Shown here piece by piece: positions 46,178 to 54,976 of a stretch of DNA of 64,000 bases. The DNA is from Agreia sp. VKM Ac-1783 (GTDB taxonomy: Bacteria; Actinomycetota; Actinomycetes; Actinomycetales; Microbacteriaceae). A program made the translations under genes and the position numbers. The stretch lies in assembly GCF_900177765.1 (NCBI RefSeq), contig NZ_FXWI01000002.1:682001-746000 (forward strand). The letters are read 5' to 3'. How positions within the stretch are numbered: position 1 is the stretch's first letter; the number at the start of each line of letters is the position of its first letter. The notes under the pieces are model-generated. The model made no database searches. It was not told where the DNA came from and saw only the letters and a program-made list of their open reading frames with translations.

Positions 46178-46941
46178 CGCTACGCGCCGAACAGGTGACC
46201 TGGAGCCGCAACGGTGTTCTCGTGGTCGATGGAGCGAGCCTTCACCCGGAGCCAGGGCAGACTGTGGGCCTGCTCGGGCCGAACGGTTCGGGCAAGTCCT
46301 CTCTGCTGAGAGTGCTGCACGGGCTCGTCAGGCCGACCTCGGGATTCGTGACGCTCGACGGCGTCGACCTCGCCTCCGTGGGTCGGCGACACGTCGCACG
46401 GTCGGTCGCGTCCGTCACCCAGCACGCCGATACCGAGGTCGACATCACCGTGCGCGACATCGTGAGGCTCGGTCGCATCCCCCACCGCACCGCCCTCGGA
46501 GGAGGCGCCAGCACAGACGAAGACGCCGTAGATAGGGCGCTCGCACACGTCGGCCTGCTCGATCAGGCCGCGCGACTATGGCACACGCTGTCGGGCGGCG
46601 AGCGCCAGCGCGCGCAGATCGCCAGGGCCCTCGCCCAGGAGCCTCGCGAACTGCTTCTCGACGAACCGACCAACCACCTCGACATCCGCCACCAGCTCGA
46701 GCTGCTCGAACTCGTATGTGCTCTTCCGGTCACCACCGTCATCGCGATCCACGACCTGAACCTCGCTGCCATGTACTGCGATATCGTCGTCGTTCTGCAA
46801 GAGGGCCGCGTGGTCGCCGCGGGAGCACCCAGCGATGTGCTCACCGCAGAGCTCATCTCCGAGGTCTACGGAGTCGCCGCCACGATCGCGCGCGACGCGC
46901 AGCGTGGCCACCCTGTCATCACGTTCTCCAGACGGGAGTGA
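46174..46941 (+). CDS. Iron-siderophore ABC transporter ATPase (FecE-like)
   Basis: A 255-residue ATPase. Walker A GPNGSGKSS, the signature LSGGERQRAQIARAL, Walker B ELLLDEPTNHLDI and the switch His (VIAIHDLNLAAMYC) are all present. It starts inside the permease stop (GTGA) and ends the importer operon, 10 bases before the convergent CopC-like gene. Confidence 0.93.
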   Translation: MTLRAEQVTWSRNGVLVVDGASLHPEPGQTVGLLGPNGSGKSSLLRVLHGLVRPTSGFVTLDGVDLASVGRRHVARSVASVTQHADTEVDITVRDIVRLGRIPHRTALGGGASTDEDAVDRALAHVGLLDQAARLWHTLSGGERQRAQIARALAQEPRELLLDEPTNHLDIRHQLELLELVCALPVTTVIAIHDLNLAAMYCDIVVVLQEGRVVAAGAPSDVLTAELISEVYGVAATIARDAQRGHPVITFSRRE

Positions 46942-46951
46942 CCGACTCCGA

Positions 46952-47695
46952 CTACTGCTCGGAATCCGGGTGCCCGTCGCCCTTCGGCGCCTCGGGCTTC
47001 TCGAACGGGTCACGCCGGATGCGCCGCACGGTGAGCACGATGACCGTCACGATCAGGGCGAGGCCACCGATCGAGACGGCGATCGCGACGCCGATCCGGC
47101 TTCCGTCGGCATCGTCACTAGTGGATGCGGGATCGGCCGTCGCCGTGAGTGTGGGAGCCGGTTCCTCGGCCAACGTGGTCGCCGACGGTTCCGGCGTGAC
47201 GGCTGGCGCGGGCGCGGAGTCCTCGCGAGGCGAGCCGGCCCACTGCGCACCACAAGCCGGCGCCGCCTCCATGCCGGGCAGCGAGTTGCCCGTGTCTACC
47301 GGCTGGTAGTCGAACGTGTAGCTGCCTGACGTGGGGTGCCCGTCGCTCGAGACGACCTGCCACGTGGCGGTGTACGTTCCCGGGTCGCCCAGAGCGACAC
47401 CCGTGGATGCGACGGTGCCGTCGACGACGACGCACCCGTTCTCGTGGAACCCGCCCGACGCATCCGTCACCTGGATCGCGAACGCGCTCGTGTCGCCGCC
47501 CAGGGTGATGAGCTCGTCGCTGTAGGTCAGGGAGACCACGGTCGGATCGGCCGTGACGACCTCGCCGGCGGCCGGAGTCGACGACTCGAGTGCGTCATGC
47601 GCCGAGGCACTGGATGCGCCGAGCAGCACGAGCGCGGAGCCGAGGAGGGCAGTCGCGGCGAGCGCGGAGGGCAGGGCGAAAAGGCGTCGAGTCAC
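46952..47695 (-). CDS. CopC-domain copper-binding protein with C-terminal membrane anchor
   Basis: A 247-residue exported protein. The signal peptide is cleaved after SASA, leaving His33 as the first mature residue (HDALESSTPA), as in CopC copper-binding histidine-brace proteins. The SSDGHPTSGSYTF motif supplies the second conserved His. A long Pro/Thr/Ala linker, a membrane helix (VAIAVSIGGLALIVTVIVLTV) and a charged tail follow. GTG 47695 is the likely start. No CopD or DUF1775 partner lies nearby, so it stands alone. Role: copper binding or delivery outside the membrane. Confidence 0.85.
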   Translation of the reverse strand: MTRRLFALPSALAATALLGSALVLLGASSASAHDALESSTPAAGEVVTADPTVVSLTYSDELITLGGDTSAFAIQVTDASGGFHENGCVVVDGTVASTGVALGDPGTYTATWQVVSSDGHPTSGSYTFDYQPVDTGNSLPGMEAAPACGAQWAGSPREDSAPAPAVTPEPSATTLAEEPAPTLTATADPASTSDDADGSRIGVAIAVSIGGLALIVTVIVLTVRRIRRDPFEKPEAPKGDGHPDSEQ

Positions 47696-47730
47696 GCGCC
47701 CCACGATAGCCGACGGCCCTGATCGGGGCC

Positions 47731-48480
47731 CTAGCCGGTGGCGACTACGCGCTCGACAGGAACGTCGTAGGGGCGGCGTCGATCGCGAATCGTCACGACT
47801 CCGATCGCCGTGACCCACACCAGCCACGGGAAGGTGGCGAAGAGCGCGGTTCCCGCTCCCCCGGCGGCGAAGAACGATGCGGGGTCGGTTCCTCCGAACA
47901 TCGTCGGCACGGCGAGCAGATTCAGACCTGCCACCGCATAGGCGAGCCAGCCTGTCCACCGCGGCAGCGCCTCGGAGCCGAGGGTCACGTATGCGCTGGC
48001 GGCCGCGACCAGAGCCGTCAACACGCATCCGATCGACCCGAACAGAATGGTGTGCCCCACGGTGAGCGCGCGCAGAACGGAGTAGTCACCCGCCATGCCG
48101 GTGACGTCGAGAGCCGTCCCCGCCTCCATCGCATCGCCGACGAGGGTCACGGCCACGAACACGAGCCCCGCGCCGTAGGCGAGGTCGGCGACCCACTGCA
48201 GGGCGACCTCCGAGTGCGTGATGAGCTGACGAAAGCCGGCAAAGAAGACGATGAGGGCGGCCATCAGCATGGTGTCGATGAGAATCGTGAGCAGCGTGCC
48301 GTTGCTCGTTCGCGTCATGAAGTCGACGAGAGCCAACTCGTCGTCGAGGCTGGGGCGCGCACCCACGACGAAGACCTGCACCGAGAACTCGGTCACCGTG
48401 AGGAGCGCCACGGCGATGGCGGCGATTCCCGTCCACAGCCTCACATCCGGCATGAGCTTTCGGTGCGGATGCTGCGTCAT
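47731..48480 (-). CDS. Six-helix membrane protein resembling DUF4386
   Basis: A 249-residue membrane protein with about six hydrophobic segments (for example LWTGIAAIAVALLTVTEFSV, LLTILIDTMLMAALIVFFAG and PRWTGWLAYAVAGLNLLAVP). The order of loops and the WTGWLAYAVAGLNLL segment recall the DUF4386 family of unknown function, but I am not certain. It ends 35 bases before the CopC-like gene on the same strand. Confidence 0.6.
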   Translation of the reverse strand: MTQHPHRKLMPDVRLWTGIAAIAVALLTVTEFSVQVFVVGARPSLDDELALVDFMTRTSNGTLLTILIDTMLMAALIVFFAGFRQLITHSEVALQWVADLAYGAGLVFVAVTLVGDAMEAGTALDVTGMAGDYSVLRALTVGHTILFGSIGCVLTALVAAASAYVTLGSEALPRWTGWLAYAVAGLNLLAVPTMFGGTDPASFFAAGGAGTALFATFPWLVWVTAIGVVTIRDRRRPYDVPVERVVATG

Positions 48481-48526
48481 CGTGGTGTCTCCCCCTGGGC
48501 TGTTCTCTCTATGTGGGCACCGCCTG

Positions 48527-49036
48527 CTAGGCGTCGCAGTGCGAGAGGTCGGTCTCGGCGAGAGGCTTGCCCTCCGGAATGATGTAGGTCACCCAGAGCA
48601 CGACGTTCTCGTCGCCTTCGTTCCGTCCTTCGTGTCGATACCCCGCTCCTTCGATAATGCTGTCTCCGGTCGTGTAGACGTGCACGCCACTCGGATAGAT
48701 GTCGGCATAGTGCGTCAACGTTCCCTCCGAGACCACGGCGACCAGCTGCCCGTAGTGGCAGTGCACTCCCGTGGATGCGCCCGGCGCCAGGGTGATCTCG
48801 CGAAAGGTGACCCCGACGCCGTCGTCACCGGATACGGAGACCTCGACCGGCGCATCCTGCTCGCCCGCCGCGAGATCGACGGCCTCGACGGGCGCGGGCG
48901 ACTCGGTAGGCGAGGCGGTCGGCGACGCGGAGGGCGCGTCGGCCGCGGTTGAGCACGCCGACAGCGCGAGGATCGCTGCAAGGAGAAGGACGGTTGTGCG
49001 CGCACGATCGAGCGTGCGAGGTCGGGACGCTTTCAT
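48527..49036 (-). CDS. Cupin-domain lipoprotein
   Basis: A 169-residue lipoprotein: signal peptide with LALSAC lipobox (Cys28), a Ser/Pro/Thr-rich linker to about residue 50, then one cupin barrel. The metal-type motif is GASTGVHCHYGQLVAVVSEG and the second half contains HEGRNEGDENVVLWVTYI, giving His ligands on the cell surface. Ligand unknown. It precedes the DUF4386-like gene by 46 bases on the same strand, so they may form one unit. Confidence 0.72.
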   Translation of the reverse strand: MKASRPRTLDRARTTVLLLAAILALSACSTAADAPSASPTASPTESPAPVEAVDLAAGEQDAPVEVSVSGDDGVGVTFREITLAPGASTGVHCHYGQLVAVVSEGTLTHYADIYPSGVHVYTTGDSIIEGAGYRHEGRNEGDENVVLWVTYIIPEGKPLAETDLSHCDA

Positions 49037-49115
49037 GGTCAGCCTTTCGGACAGCTCTGTCGAGTCGCGCTTAGTGCTACACAGCGTAGTGAACGTGGCT
49101 CGCTAACATGAGCGA

Positions 49116-49535
49116 ATGATCACCGTCACCACATCGGTACGAGCACTCCGAGCGTTCCAAGCCGTCTGGTTGATCGGCTTTCTCGTGGGAACGACCACCC
49201 ACACGGCGGATCTGATCTTCGGCGGGGTGGATGCCTACAGCGGCTTCCCTCTCGGCGTCCGGCTGTTCTGGGTGACGCTGACGATCCTGGATCCGCTCAC
49301 GGTTGCGCTGATCATCTTTCGCCGGCGCTCCGGCATCGTGCTCGGCATCGTCGTGATGATCGCCGACATCACGGTGAACTGGACCGTCTTTGCCGTGATC
49401 GGCGGACTCTCGATCTTCGGTGTCCTCAGTCAGAGCCTGTTCGCGGTGCTCGTCCTCGTTACCGCTCGCCCCCTGTGGATGTGGTTCGGGCGTTCGTCGC
49501 AGCGAGATCGCGTCAGGCTCGACAGGACGGCCTAG
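49116..49535 (+). CDS. Small four-helix membrane protein, unknown
   Basis: A 139-residue protein with four hydrophobic segments (AFQAVWLIGFLVGTTTHTAD, RLFWVTLTILDPLTVALIIF, IVLGIVVMIADITVNWTVFA and a last one ending VLVLVTARPLWMWF). Conserved-looking polar residues inside helices (HTAD, DPLT, DITVNW) hint at a binding role. I do not recognise a family. It is divergent from the cupin lipoprotein gene (80 bases) and convergent with the ABC-F gene. Confidence 0.6.
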   Translation: MITVTTSVRALRAFQAVWLIGFLVGTTTHTADLIFGGVDAYSGFPLGVRLFWVTLTILDPLTVALIIFRRRSGIVLGIVVMIADITVNWTVFAVIGGLSIFGVLSQSLFAVLVLVTARPLWMWFGRSSQRDRVRLDRTA

Positions 49536-49567
49536 CGATAAGAACGGTGCGCGGCACCGCCGGGGGT

Positions 49568-51163
49568 CTACGCCGCCGTGACGTCGATCTCTCCCGCACC
49601 CGCGCCAGCCGCGCCGAAAACGAGCATCCGGTTCGCGATCTTGTCGGTGAAGAACCGGTCGTGACTGACCACGACGACGGCGCCGGGAAAGTGCACGAGG
49701 GCGCGTTCCATCACCTGGGTGCTTGCGAGGTCGAGGTGGTTGGTCGGTTCGTCGAGCAGAAGAACGGATGCGCCGGACAGCAGACACTGGGCCATGGCGA
49801 CGCGGGCGCGTTGTCCGCCCGAGAGCTCGCGGATGCGCTTCTTGAGGTCGGCCTCCGAGAACTGGAACATGGCGAGGAACCGGCCCACCGATTTGCGCGT
49901 CGCTGTGAGAGCGAGGCTGTCGGGCAGCGCGTTGACGGCGTGTGTGACCGTGTCGTCGAGATCGAGCTCGTCGAGCATCCGGTTGTACGAGACGACCTTC
50001 GCGCCCGACGCCCAGTCGACGTGGCCGTGATCCTGCTTCTCGTCGCCCGTGAGCACGCGCAGCAGCGTGCTCTTGCCGCTGCCGTTGGCGCCGAGCACCA
50101 CGATGCGATTGCCGCGTCGGATCTCGAATCCCAGACCTGTGAACAGCAGTTTGTCGCCGTAGGCCTTTTCGAGACCGTCAACGCGGCAGAGAACGTCTTT
50201 CACGTGCAGGCCGCCGTAGATCTCGGTGATGATCTGATCGACAGGGCGGGGAGCTCGCGACTTCTTGATTCCCGAGAGCTGCTTGTCGAGCTTCTTGCTC
50301 GACGCCTTGGCCGCCTCGCGTCGATCGGAGATGCCCTCGGCCTCGAAGGCCAGCAGTTCGTTCTCGTGCACGAACTGCGCCTCGAGCGTCTTCAGGCGGA
50401 ACTGCTTCTGCACGATGTATTCACCGAAGTTGCCCGGGTACTCGTGCAGATGAAAGTTCTCGAGCTCGATGATGCGGGTCACGACGACGTCGAGGAACGC
50501 CCGGTCGTGCGACACGATGATGGCGGCGCCCTTGAAGTCGCGGAACCACGACTCGAGCCACTCGACTCCGGCGACATCGAGGAAGTTGGTGGGCTCGTCG
50601 AGCAGCAGCACGTCGGGGTCTTCGAGCAGGATCTTCGCCAGCGCTGCGCGGTTGCGCCATCCACCCGACAGGGCGTCGATGGGGCACGTGCGATGCGCCT
50701 CGTCGAATCCGAGCGTCGTCAGGGCCTGGTCGATCTTGCGGGTGTAGTCCCAGCCATCGAGGCGGTCCATCTCGCCGAAGAGCTCGGACTGCCGCTCGAT
50801 GAGCGTGTCGAGGGAGCCGCCGGCCGCGGCCTCGACCGCGATCGTCGCGTCGATCGACGCGAGTTCGTCTTCGACGGCGTGCACCTCGACGAACAGCGCA
50901 TCCAGCACCTCGATGATCGTCTGCTCGCCGTTCAGCTCGGAGAACTGCGAGAAGTAGCCGATCTTCACTCCGGCTTCGACGGTGACCGTTCCCTGGTCGG
51001 GCTGCACCTGGTCGAGCACCAGCTTCAGGAGCGTGGTCTTGCCGGAGCCGTTGCGACCGATGAGGCCGACGCGGTCTTTAGGCTCGAGGCGGAAGAAGGC
51101 CTCACGCAGGATCTGCGTGTTCTCGAACTTGACGCTCACGTCGTTCAGGCGGATCAGGCTCAT
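49568..51163 (-). CDS. ABC-F family ATPase
   Basis: A 531-residue soluble protein with two ABC domains and no membrane part, as in translation-factor/ribosome-protection ABC-F proteins. Domain 1: Walker A GRNGSGKTT, signature LSGGWRNRAALAK, Walker B LLLDEPTNFLDV. Domain 2: GANGSGKST, LSGGQRARVAMAQ, LLLDEPTNHLDL. The inter-domain linker (KASSKKLDKQLSGIKKSRAPR) is basic. It resembles the Uup/EttA-like group rather than a proven resistance factor. ATG 51163 follows GAAGGAACACCC. Its leader can form alternative stem-loops (51185-51253). Confidence 0.9.
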   Translation of the reverse strand: MSLIRLNDVSVKFENTQILREAFFRLEPKDRVGLIGRNGSGKTTLLKLVLDQVQPDQGTVTVEAGVKIGYFSQFSELNGEQTIIEVLDALFVEVHAVEDELASIDATIAVEAAAGGSLDTLIERQSELFGEMDRLDGWDYTRKIDQALTTLGFDEAHRTCPIDALSGGWRNRAALAKILLEDPDVLLLDEPTNFLDVAGVEWLESWFRDFKGAAIIVSHDRAFLDVVVTRIIELENFHLHEYPGNFGEYIVQKQFRLKTLEAQFVHENELLAFEAEGISDRREAAKASSKKLDKQLSGIKKSRAPRPVDQIITEIYGGLHVKDVLCRVDGLEKAYGDKLLFTGLGFEIRRGNRIVVLGANGSGKSTLLRVLTGDEKQDHGHVDWASGAKVVSYNRMLDELDLDDTVTHAVNALPDSLALTATRKSVGRFLAMFQFSEADLKKRIRELSGGQRARVAMAQCLLSGASVLLLDEPTNHLDLASTQVMERALVHFPGAVVVVSHDRFFTDKIANRMLVFGAAGAGAGEIDVTAA

Positions 51164-51184
51164 GGGTGTTCCTTCGGTGCATCG

Positions 51185-51253
51185 TCGAACGCGGGTGTTG
51201 TCGCCGAACGCGGTGGTGCGGCCACCGCTCTCGGCGAGAACCGCCGCGTTCGG
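51185..51253 (-). promoter_or_regulatory. Candidate switching leader of the ABC-F gene
   Basis: On the minus strand a segment CCGAACGCGG (51253-51244) can pair perfectly with CCGCGTTCGG (51213-51204) or, with 9 of 10 pairs, with a second copy CCGCGTTCGA (51194-51185) that lies just ahead of the ribosome binding site. A separate 7-bp hairpin (arms 51210-51216 and 51222-51228) competes with the first pairing. Mutually exclusive stems in the 102-base leader fit an attenuator or translation switch, a control known for some ABC-F resistance genes. Confidence 0.45.
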
Positions 51254-51265
51254 TGCAGAGAGAAC

Positions 51266-51829
51266 TCAGTCCCAGTCGAGGTAGTCCTCGATGGCCCACG
51301 ACGTCGCGCCGACGTTCTCTGACGGGAACATGTGGCCGCCTCCGTCGACGGAGACGACGCTCACGCGGTCGGGAGCCGCCGCCTGCAACGCCTCGCCGTT
51401 GGCGGGCGGGGTGACGTCGTCTTCAGACCCCTGGATGACCAGAACGGGCAGTCCCTCGGCCAGCGTCAGGTCGCCGGCTTCCACACCGAGCAGCAGCACC
51501 CCGTTGACGCGGTCGTGGAAGTCCAGAGCGACGGCGCGAGCGACGGAGCCGCCGAACCCGTGGCCGCCCAGCCATGCATCCTCGATGCCCGCGGCATCCA
51601 TGATCTCGACCACGCCGCTGGCGAGGTCGTGCGCCGAGGCGCCGCCAGACGCACCGCCCGCGGCGATGCGGAGAACCTGGAAGTCCTCTTCGACGAGGAT
51701 GTGCGCGAGCGTGCCGAGGTAGTCGATGGGAAGACCCTCGTCGGCGACCAGAACGACCGTGGGGCCGTTTCCCTCCACTGCGTACGAGATGGCGCGTGCC
51801 TCGGGGTCGAAGATCTGCGTTTCGGTCAT
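51266..51829 (-). CDS. Alpha/beta-hydrolase fold protein lacking the nucleophile serine
   Basis: A 187-residue alpha/beta-hydrolase fold. The strand-turn that should be GxSxG reads GHGFG (89-93), so Gly91 replaces the nucleophile; the acid (Asp137/138 in GSEDDVTPP) and His166 (GGGHMFP) are in place. ATG 51829 follows AAAGGGAGCCCAGACC. It could bind a ligand without hydrolysis or use another residue. It lies 102 bases upstream of the ABC-F gene on the same strand and may be its first cistron. Confidence 0.72.
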   Translation of the reverse strand: MTETQIFDPEARAISYAVEGNGPTVVLVADEGLPIDYLGTLAHILVEEDFQVLRIAAGGASGGASAHDLASGVVEIMDAAGIEDAWLGGHGFGGSVARAVALDFHDRVNGVLLLGVEAGDLTLAEGLPVLVIQGSEDDVTPPANGEALQAAAPDRVSVVSVDGGGHMFPSENVGATSWAIEDYLDWD

Positions 51830-51931
51830 GGTCTGGGCTCCCTTTCGTGCGACGGCGAAGCTCCCGCTCGCCTCCGACACCCTACTGGAGTGGGAAATGG
51901 AAAGTACGGGCGGTTCGCGAAGATTCGCGGG

Positions 51932-53005
51932 CTACACGTTAAAGCGGAACTCCACCACGTCGCCGTCCTGCATCACGTAGTCCTTGCCCTCGATGCGCGC
52001 CTTGCCCTTGGCACGCGCCTCTGCGATCGAGCCCGTCTCAACGAGGTCTTCGAAGCCGATGATCTCGGCCTTGATGAAGCCCTTCTCGAAGTCCGTGTGG
52101 ATCACGCCGGCCGCTTGAGGCGCCTTCGCGCCCTTCGGAATCGTCCAGGCGCGGGTCTCTTTCGGACCTGCGGTGAGGTAGGTCTGCAGTCCGAGCGTGT
52201 CGAAACCGATACGGGCGAGCTGGTCGAGGCCGCTCTCTTCCTGCCCTGTCGACTCGAGCAACTCGGCGGCGTCGGCGGGGTCGAGGTCGATGAGCTCCGA
52301 CTCGAGCTTCGCGTCGAGGAAGATCGCGTGGGCCGGGGCGACGAGCGCTGCAAGCTCGTCGAGCTTGGCCTGGTCGCCCAGAACTCCCTCGTCGATGTTG
52401 AAGACGTAGATGAACGGCTTGGCCGTCAGCAGCCCGAGCTCGCGGATCGGCTCGAGGTCGACCGCCGAGGCCGACAGCGGCTTGCCCGTGTCGAGCCACT
52501 CGCGCGCGGCCTTGACGGCGACGAGAGTCGAGGGGTCGGCCTTCTTGCCCTTGACCTCTTTCTCGAAGCGCGTCTCGGCCTTCTCGAGGGTCTGAAGATC
52601 GGCGAGGATCAGCTCGGTATTGATGGTCTCGAGGTCGCTCGCCGCGTCGACCTTGCCGTCGACGTGCACCACATCTTCGTCGGTGAATCCGCGCACGACC
52701 TGGGCGATCGCATCCGCTTCACGGATGTTTGCGAGGAACTTGTTGCCGAGGCCCTCGCCCTCGCTCGCACCCTTGACGATGCCCGCGATGTCGACGAACG
52801 ACACGGGGGCGGGCAGGATGCGCTCGCTTCCGAAGATCTCGGCGAGAGCGGCGAGCCGCGCGTCGGGAAGATTGACCACACCCACGTTCGGCTCGATGGT
52901 CGCGAACGGGTAGTTCGCCGCGAGCACCTGATTCTTGGTCAGGGCGTTGAACAGGGTGGACTTGCCGACATTGGGCAGACCGACGATTGCAATAGTGAGA
53001 GCCAC
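51932..53005 (-). CDS. ychF: Redox-regulated ribosome-binding ATPase YchF
   Basis: A 357-residue OBG-family P-loop protein that prefers ATP. G1 is GLPNVGKS (9-16), followed by NYPFATIEPNVGVV, the DIAGIVKGASEGEGLGNKFL G3 region with LANIREADAI, and the NIDEG-containing G4-like segment. The C-terminal TGS-like domain ends with YVMQDGDVVEFRFNV. GTG 53005 gives the correct VALTIAIVG start. The length fits the family. It is divergent from the exonuclease gene. Confidence 0.94.
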   Translation of the reverse strand: MALTIAIVGLPNVGKSTLFNALTKNQVLAANYPFATIEPNVGVVNLPDARLAALAEIFGSERILPAPVSFVDIAGIVKGASEGEGLGNKFLANIREADAIAQVVRGFTDEDVVHVDGKVDAASDLETINTELILADLQTLEKAETRFEKEVKGKKADPSTLVAVKAAREWLDTGKPLSASAVDLEPIRELGLLTAKPFIYVFNIDEGVLGDQAKLDELAALVAPAHAIFLDAKLESELIDLDPADAAELLESTGQEESGLDQLARIGFDTLGLQTYLTAGPKETRAWTIPKGAKAPQAAGVIHTDFEKGFIKAEIIGFEDLVETGSIAEARAKGKARIEGKDYVMQDGDVVEFRFNV

Positions 53006-53079
53006 GAGCATCCATCGTACTTGCCCGGCGCGCGGCCTCCTTCGAAACGACGGTCGGTACCGCATGAGAGCATCGATAT

Positions 53080-53670
53080 GTGCCCCTGAATTTCACTGCC
53101 ATCGACTTCGAGACCGCCAACTCCTATCGCGAATCCGCGTGTTCGGTGGGTCTGGTCAAGGTGCGCGACGGCGTCGTCGTCGACGAGACCTCGTGGTTCA
53201 TCAAGCCCGAGGTCGGCTTCGACGAGTTCTTGCCCTGGAACACGAAGATCCACGGCATCTACAGCGAAGACGTGCAAGACGCCCGCGGCTGGGAGGAGCA
53301 GCTCGACGAGTTGGTCGACTTCGTCGGAGACGATCATTTCGTGGCCCACAACGCGGCGTTCGACATGGCCGTCATCCGCGCGGCGAGTGCGGCAGCCCGC
53401 GTCGAGTGCCCTCCGAACGCCTATGCCTGCAGCCTGCAGATCGCCCGAAAGACCTACTCGCTCGATTCGTATCGCCTGCCCGTCGCGGCCATGGCGGCCG
53501 GCTTCGAAGACTTCAGACACCACGATGCGCTGGCGGATGCCGAGGCGTGCGCGGCGATCATCATTCATGCGGCCGAACGTCACGAGGTGAACTCGATCGA
53601 GACCCTCGCCGGCGCCGCCGGGGTCAAGATCTCGCAGCTGCGACCCCCGGTCGTCTCCCCCGTCGGCTGA
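53080..53670 (+). CDS. DnaQ-like 3'-5' exonuclease domain protein
   Basis: A 196-residue DEDDh exonuclease. Exo I is AIDFETAN, Exo II VAHNAAFDMAVI, and Exo III HDALADAEACAAI with the catalytic His. TKIHGIYSEDVQDA is the usual region between. The short C-terminal tail has no BRCT or other domain. It may act as a proofreading or repair nuclease; the partner polymerase is unknown. GTG 53080 is the first start; it has no strong ribosome binding site. Divergent from ychF by 74 bases. Confidence 0.85.
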   Translation: MPLNFTAIDFETANSYRESACSVGLVKVRDGVVVDETSWFIKPEVGFDEFLPWNTKIHGIYSEDVQDARGWEEQLDELVDFVGDDHFVAHNAAFDMAVIRAASAAARVECPPNAYACSLQIARKTYSLDSYRLPVAAMAAGFEDFRHHDALADAEACAAIIIHAAERHEVNSIETLAGAAGVKISQLRPPVVSPVG

Positions 53671-53721
53671 CGCGCGGCCGATGCGTCGGGCGATGTCGGA
53701 TGCCGGTGCGAGACTTCCGGC

Positions 53722-54966
53722 ATGGATCCCATACTCGCCCTCGTGCTCGGTCTGCTCATCGGCATGGTGCTCGGCGGCGCCATCGGCTGGATGCTCCGCT
53801 CGGGCCGCATTCCGCAGGTCGACCCCAGGCCCATGGCTGAGCTTCAGGCCCGCTCCGCAGCGGCCGAGGCGACGATTGCCGGCCTCCACGAACAGCTCGA
53901 GCTGCAGGTCGGGCGCATCGGCGAGTTCCAGCAGCGAATCCGCGAGATGAGCGAGGCCGAAGCCGAGCGGGTGAGTTCAGACGGGCGCGTGCTCGTGGCG
54001 CTCAGCCCCGTTGCCGAGAGCCTCCGTCTGGTGCAGCGCAAGGTCTCCGAGCTCGAAGAGCAGCGCCAGAAGCAACACGGCGAGCTCAGCGAGCAGTTGC
54101 GCAGTGCGACCGAGTCCGAAGAGAGGCTGCGCAGCACCGCGGAGTCGCTCGCCTCGGCCCTGCGGTCGAACAGCACGCGCGGCGTGTGGGGAGAGACCCA
54201 GCTTCGCCGGGTCGTCGAGGCGGCCGGGCTGATCGAGCGCGTCGACTTCGATGTGCAGACGAGCATCGTCGGCTCCTCGGGAGCTGGTCGCCCCGACATG
54301 GTCGTGCATCTGCCCGGCGGCAAGAACATCGCCGTCGACGCGAAGGTGCCCTTCGACGCGTACCTCGAGGCCAGCTCGATCCCGGCCACAGCAGCGGGTG
54401 CCGATGGCGCCGAGAGAGACCGGCTCATGAAGCGCCACGTCAAGGCCGTGCGCGACCACATCACGACGCTGAGCAACAAGGGCTACTGGACGGGCCTCGA
54501 GGCCTCCCCCGAACTCGTCATCGCGTTCATTCCGAGCGAGTCCCTCGTGTCGAGTGCCCTCGAGGCCGATCCGAGCATCATGGAGTTCGCGTTCTCCCGC
54601 AAGGTCGCGCTGGCCTCGCCCGTCACGCTGTGGTCTGTGCTGAAGACCGTGGCCTACAGCTGGCAGCAAGACGTGCTGACACACGATGCGAAGGTTCTCT
54701 TCGACCTGAGTCGTGAGCTGTACACGCGCCTGGCGACCACCGCCACCCACGCCGAGAAGCTCGGCCGCTCGATCGAACGCAGTGTGCGCGACTACAACTC
54801 GTTCGTCGGGTCGCTCGAGCGACAGGTGTTCCCGACCGCACGAAAACTCAACGCCCTCGACGAGTCGACCGTTCTCGGCGTGCTCCCCACGATCGAGGAG
54901 CAGCGCCGAGAACTGTCGAGCTTCGAGCTCGTCGCCGAACTAGAGAAGAACGATCCCGCGGCCTAG
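53722..54966 (+). CDS. rmuC: DNA recombination protein RmuC
   Basis: A 414-residue protein with an N-terminal membrane anchor (ILALVLGLLIGMVLGGAIGWML, about 4-25), a long predicted coiled coil (about 40-140, rich in Glu/Gln/Arg) and a C-terminal restriction-endonuclease-like core. RGVWGETQLRRVVEAAGL and NIAVDAKVPFDAYLE contain the family's nuclease residues. It limits illegitimate recombination in other bacteria. ATG 53722; it ends 10 bases before the convergent glpX stop. Confidence 0.9.
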   Translation: MDPILALVLGLLIGMVLGGAIGWMLRSGRIPQVDPRPMAELQARSAAAEATIAGLHEQLELQVGRIGEFQQRIREMSEAEAERVSSDGRVLVALSPVAESLRLVQRKVSELEEQRQKQHGELSEQLRSATESEERLRSTAESLASALRSNSTRGVWGETQLRRVVEAAGLIERVDFDVQTSIVGSSGAGRPDMVVHLPGGKNIAVDAKVPFDAYLEASSIPATAAGADGAERDRLMKRHVKAVRDHITTLSNKGYWTGLEASPELVIAFIPSESLVSSALEADPSIMEFAFSRKVALASPVTLWSVLKTVAYSWQQDVLTHDAKVLFDLSRELYTRLATTATHAEKLGRSIERSVRDYNSFVGSLERQVFPTARKLNALDESTVLGVLPTIEEQRRELSSFELVAELEKNDPAA

Positions 54967-54976
54967 AACCGAGGGC

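Noticed and set aside
49475-51322. A 615-codon plus-strand frame opposite the ABC-F gene
   Set aside because: Antisense shadow with Leu/Glu/Asp/Val repeats; the ABC-F motifs are unambiguous on the other strand.
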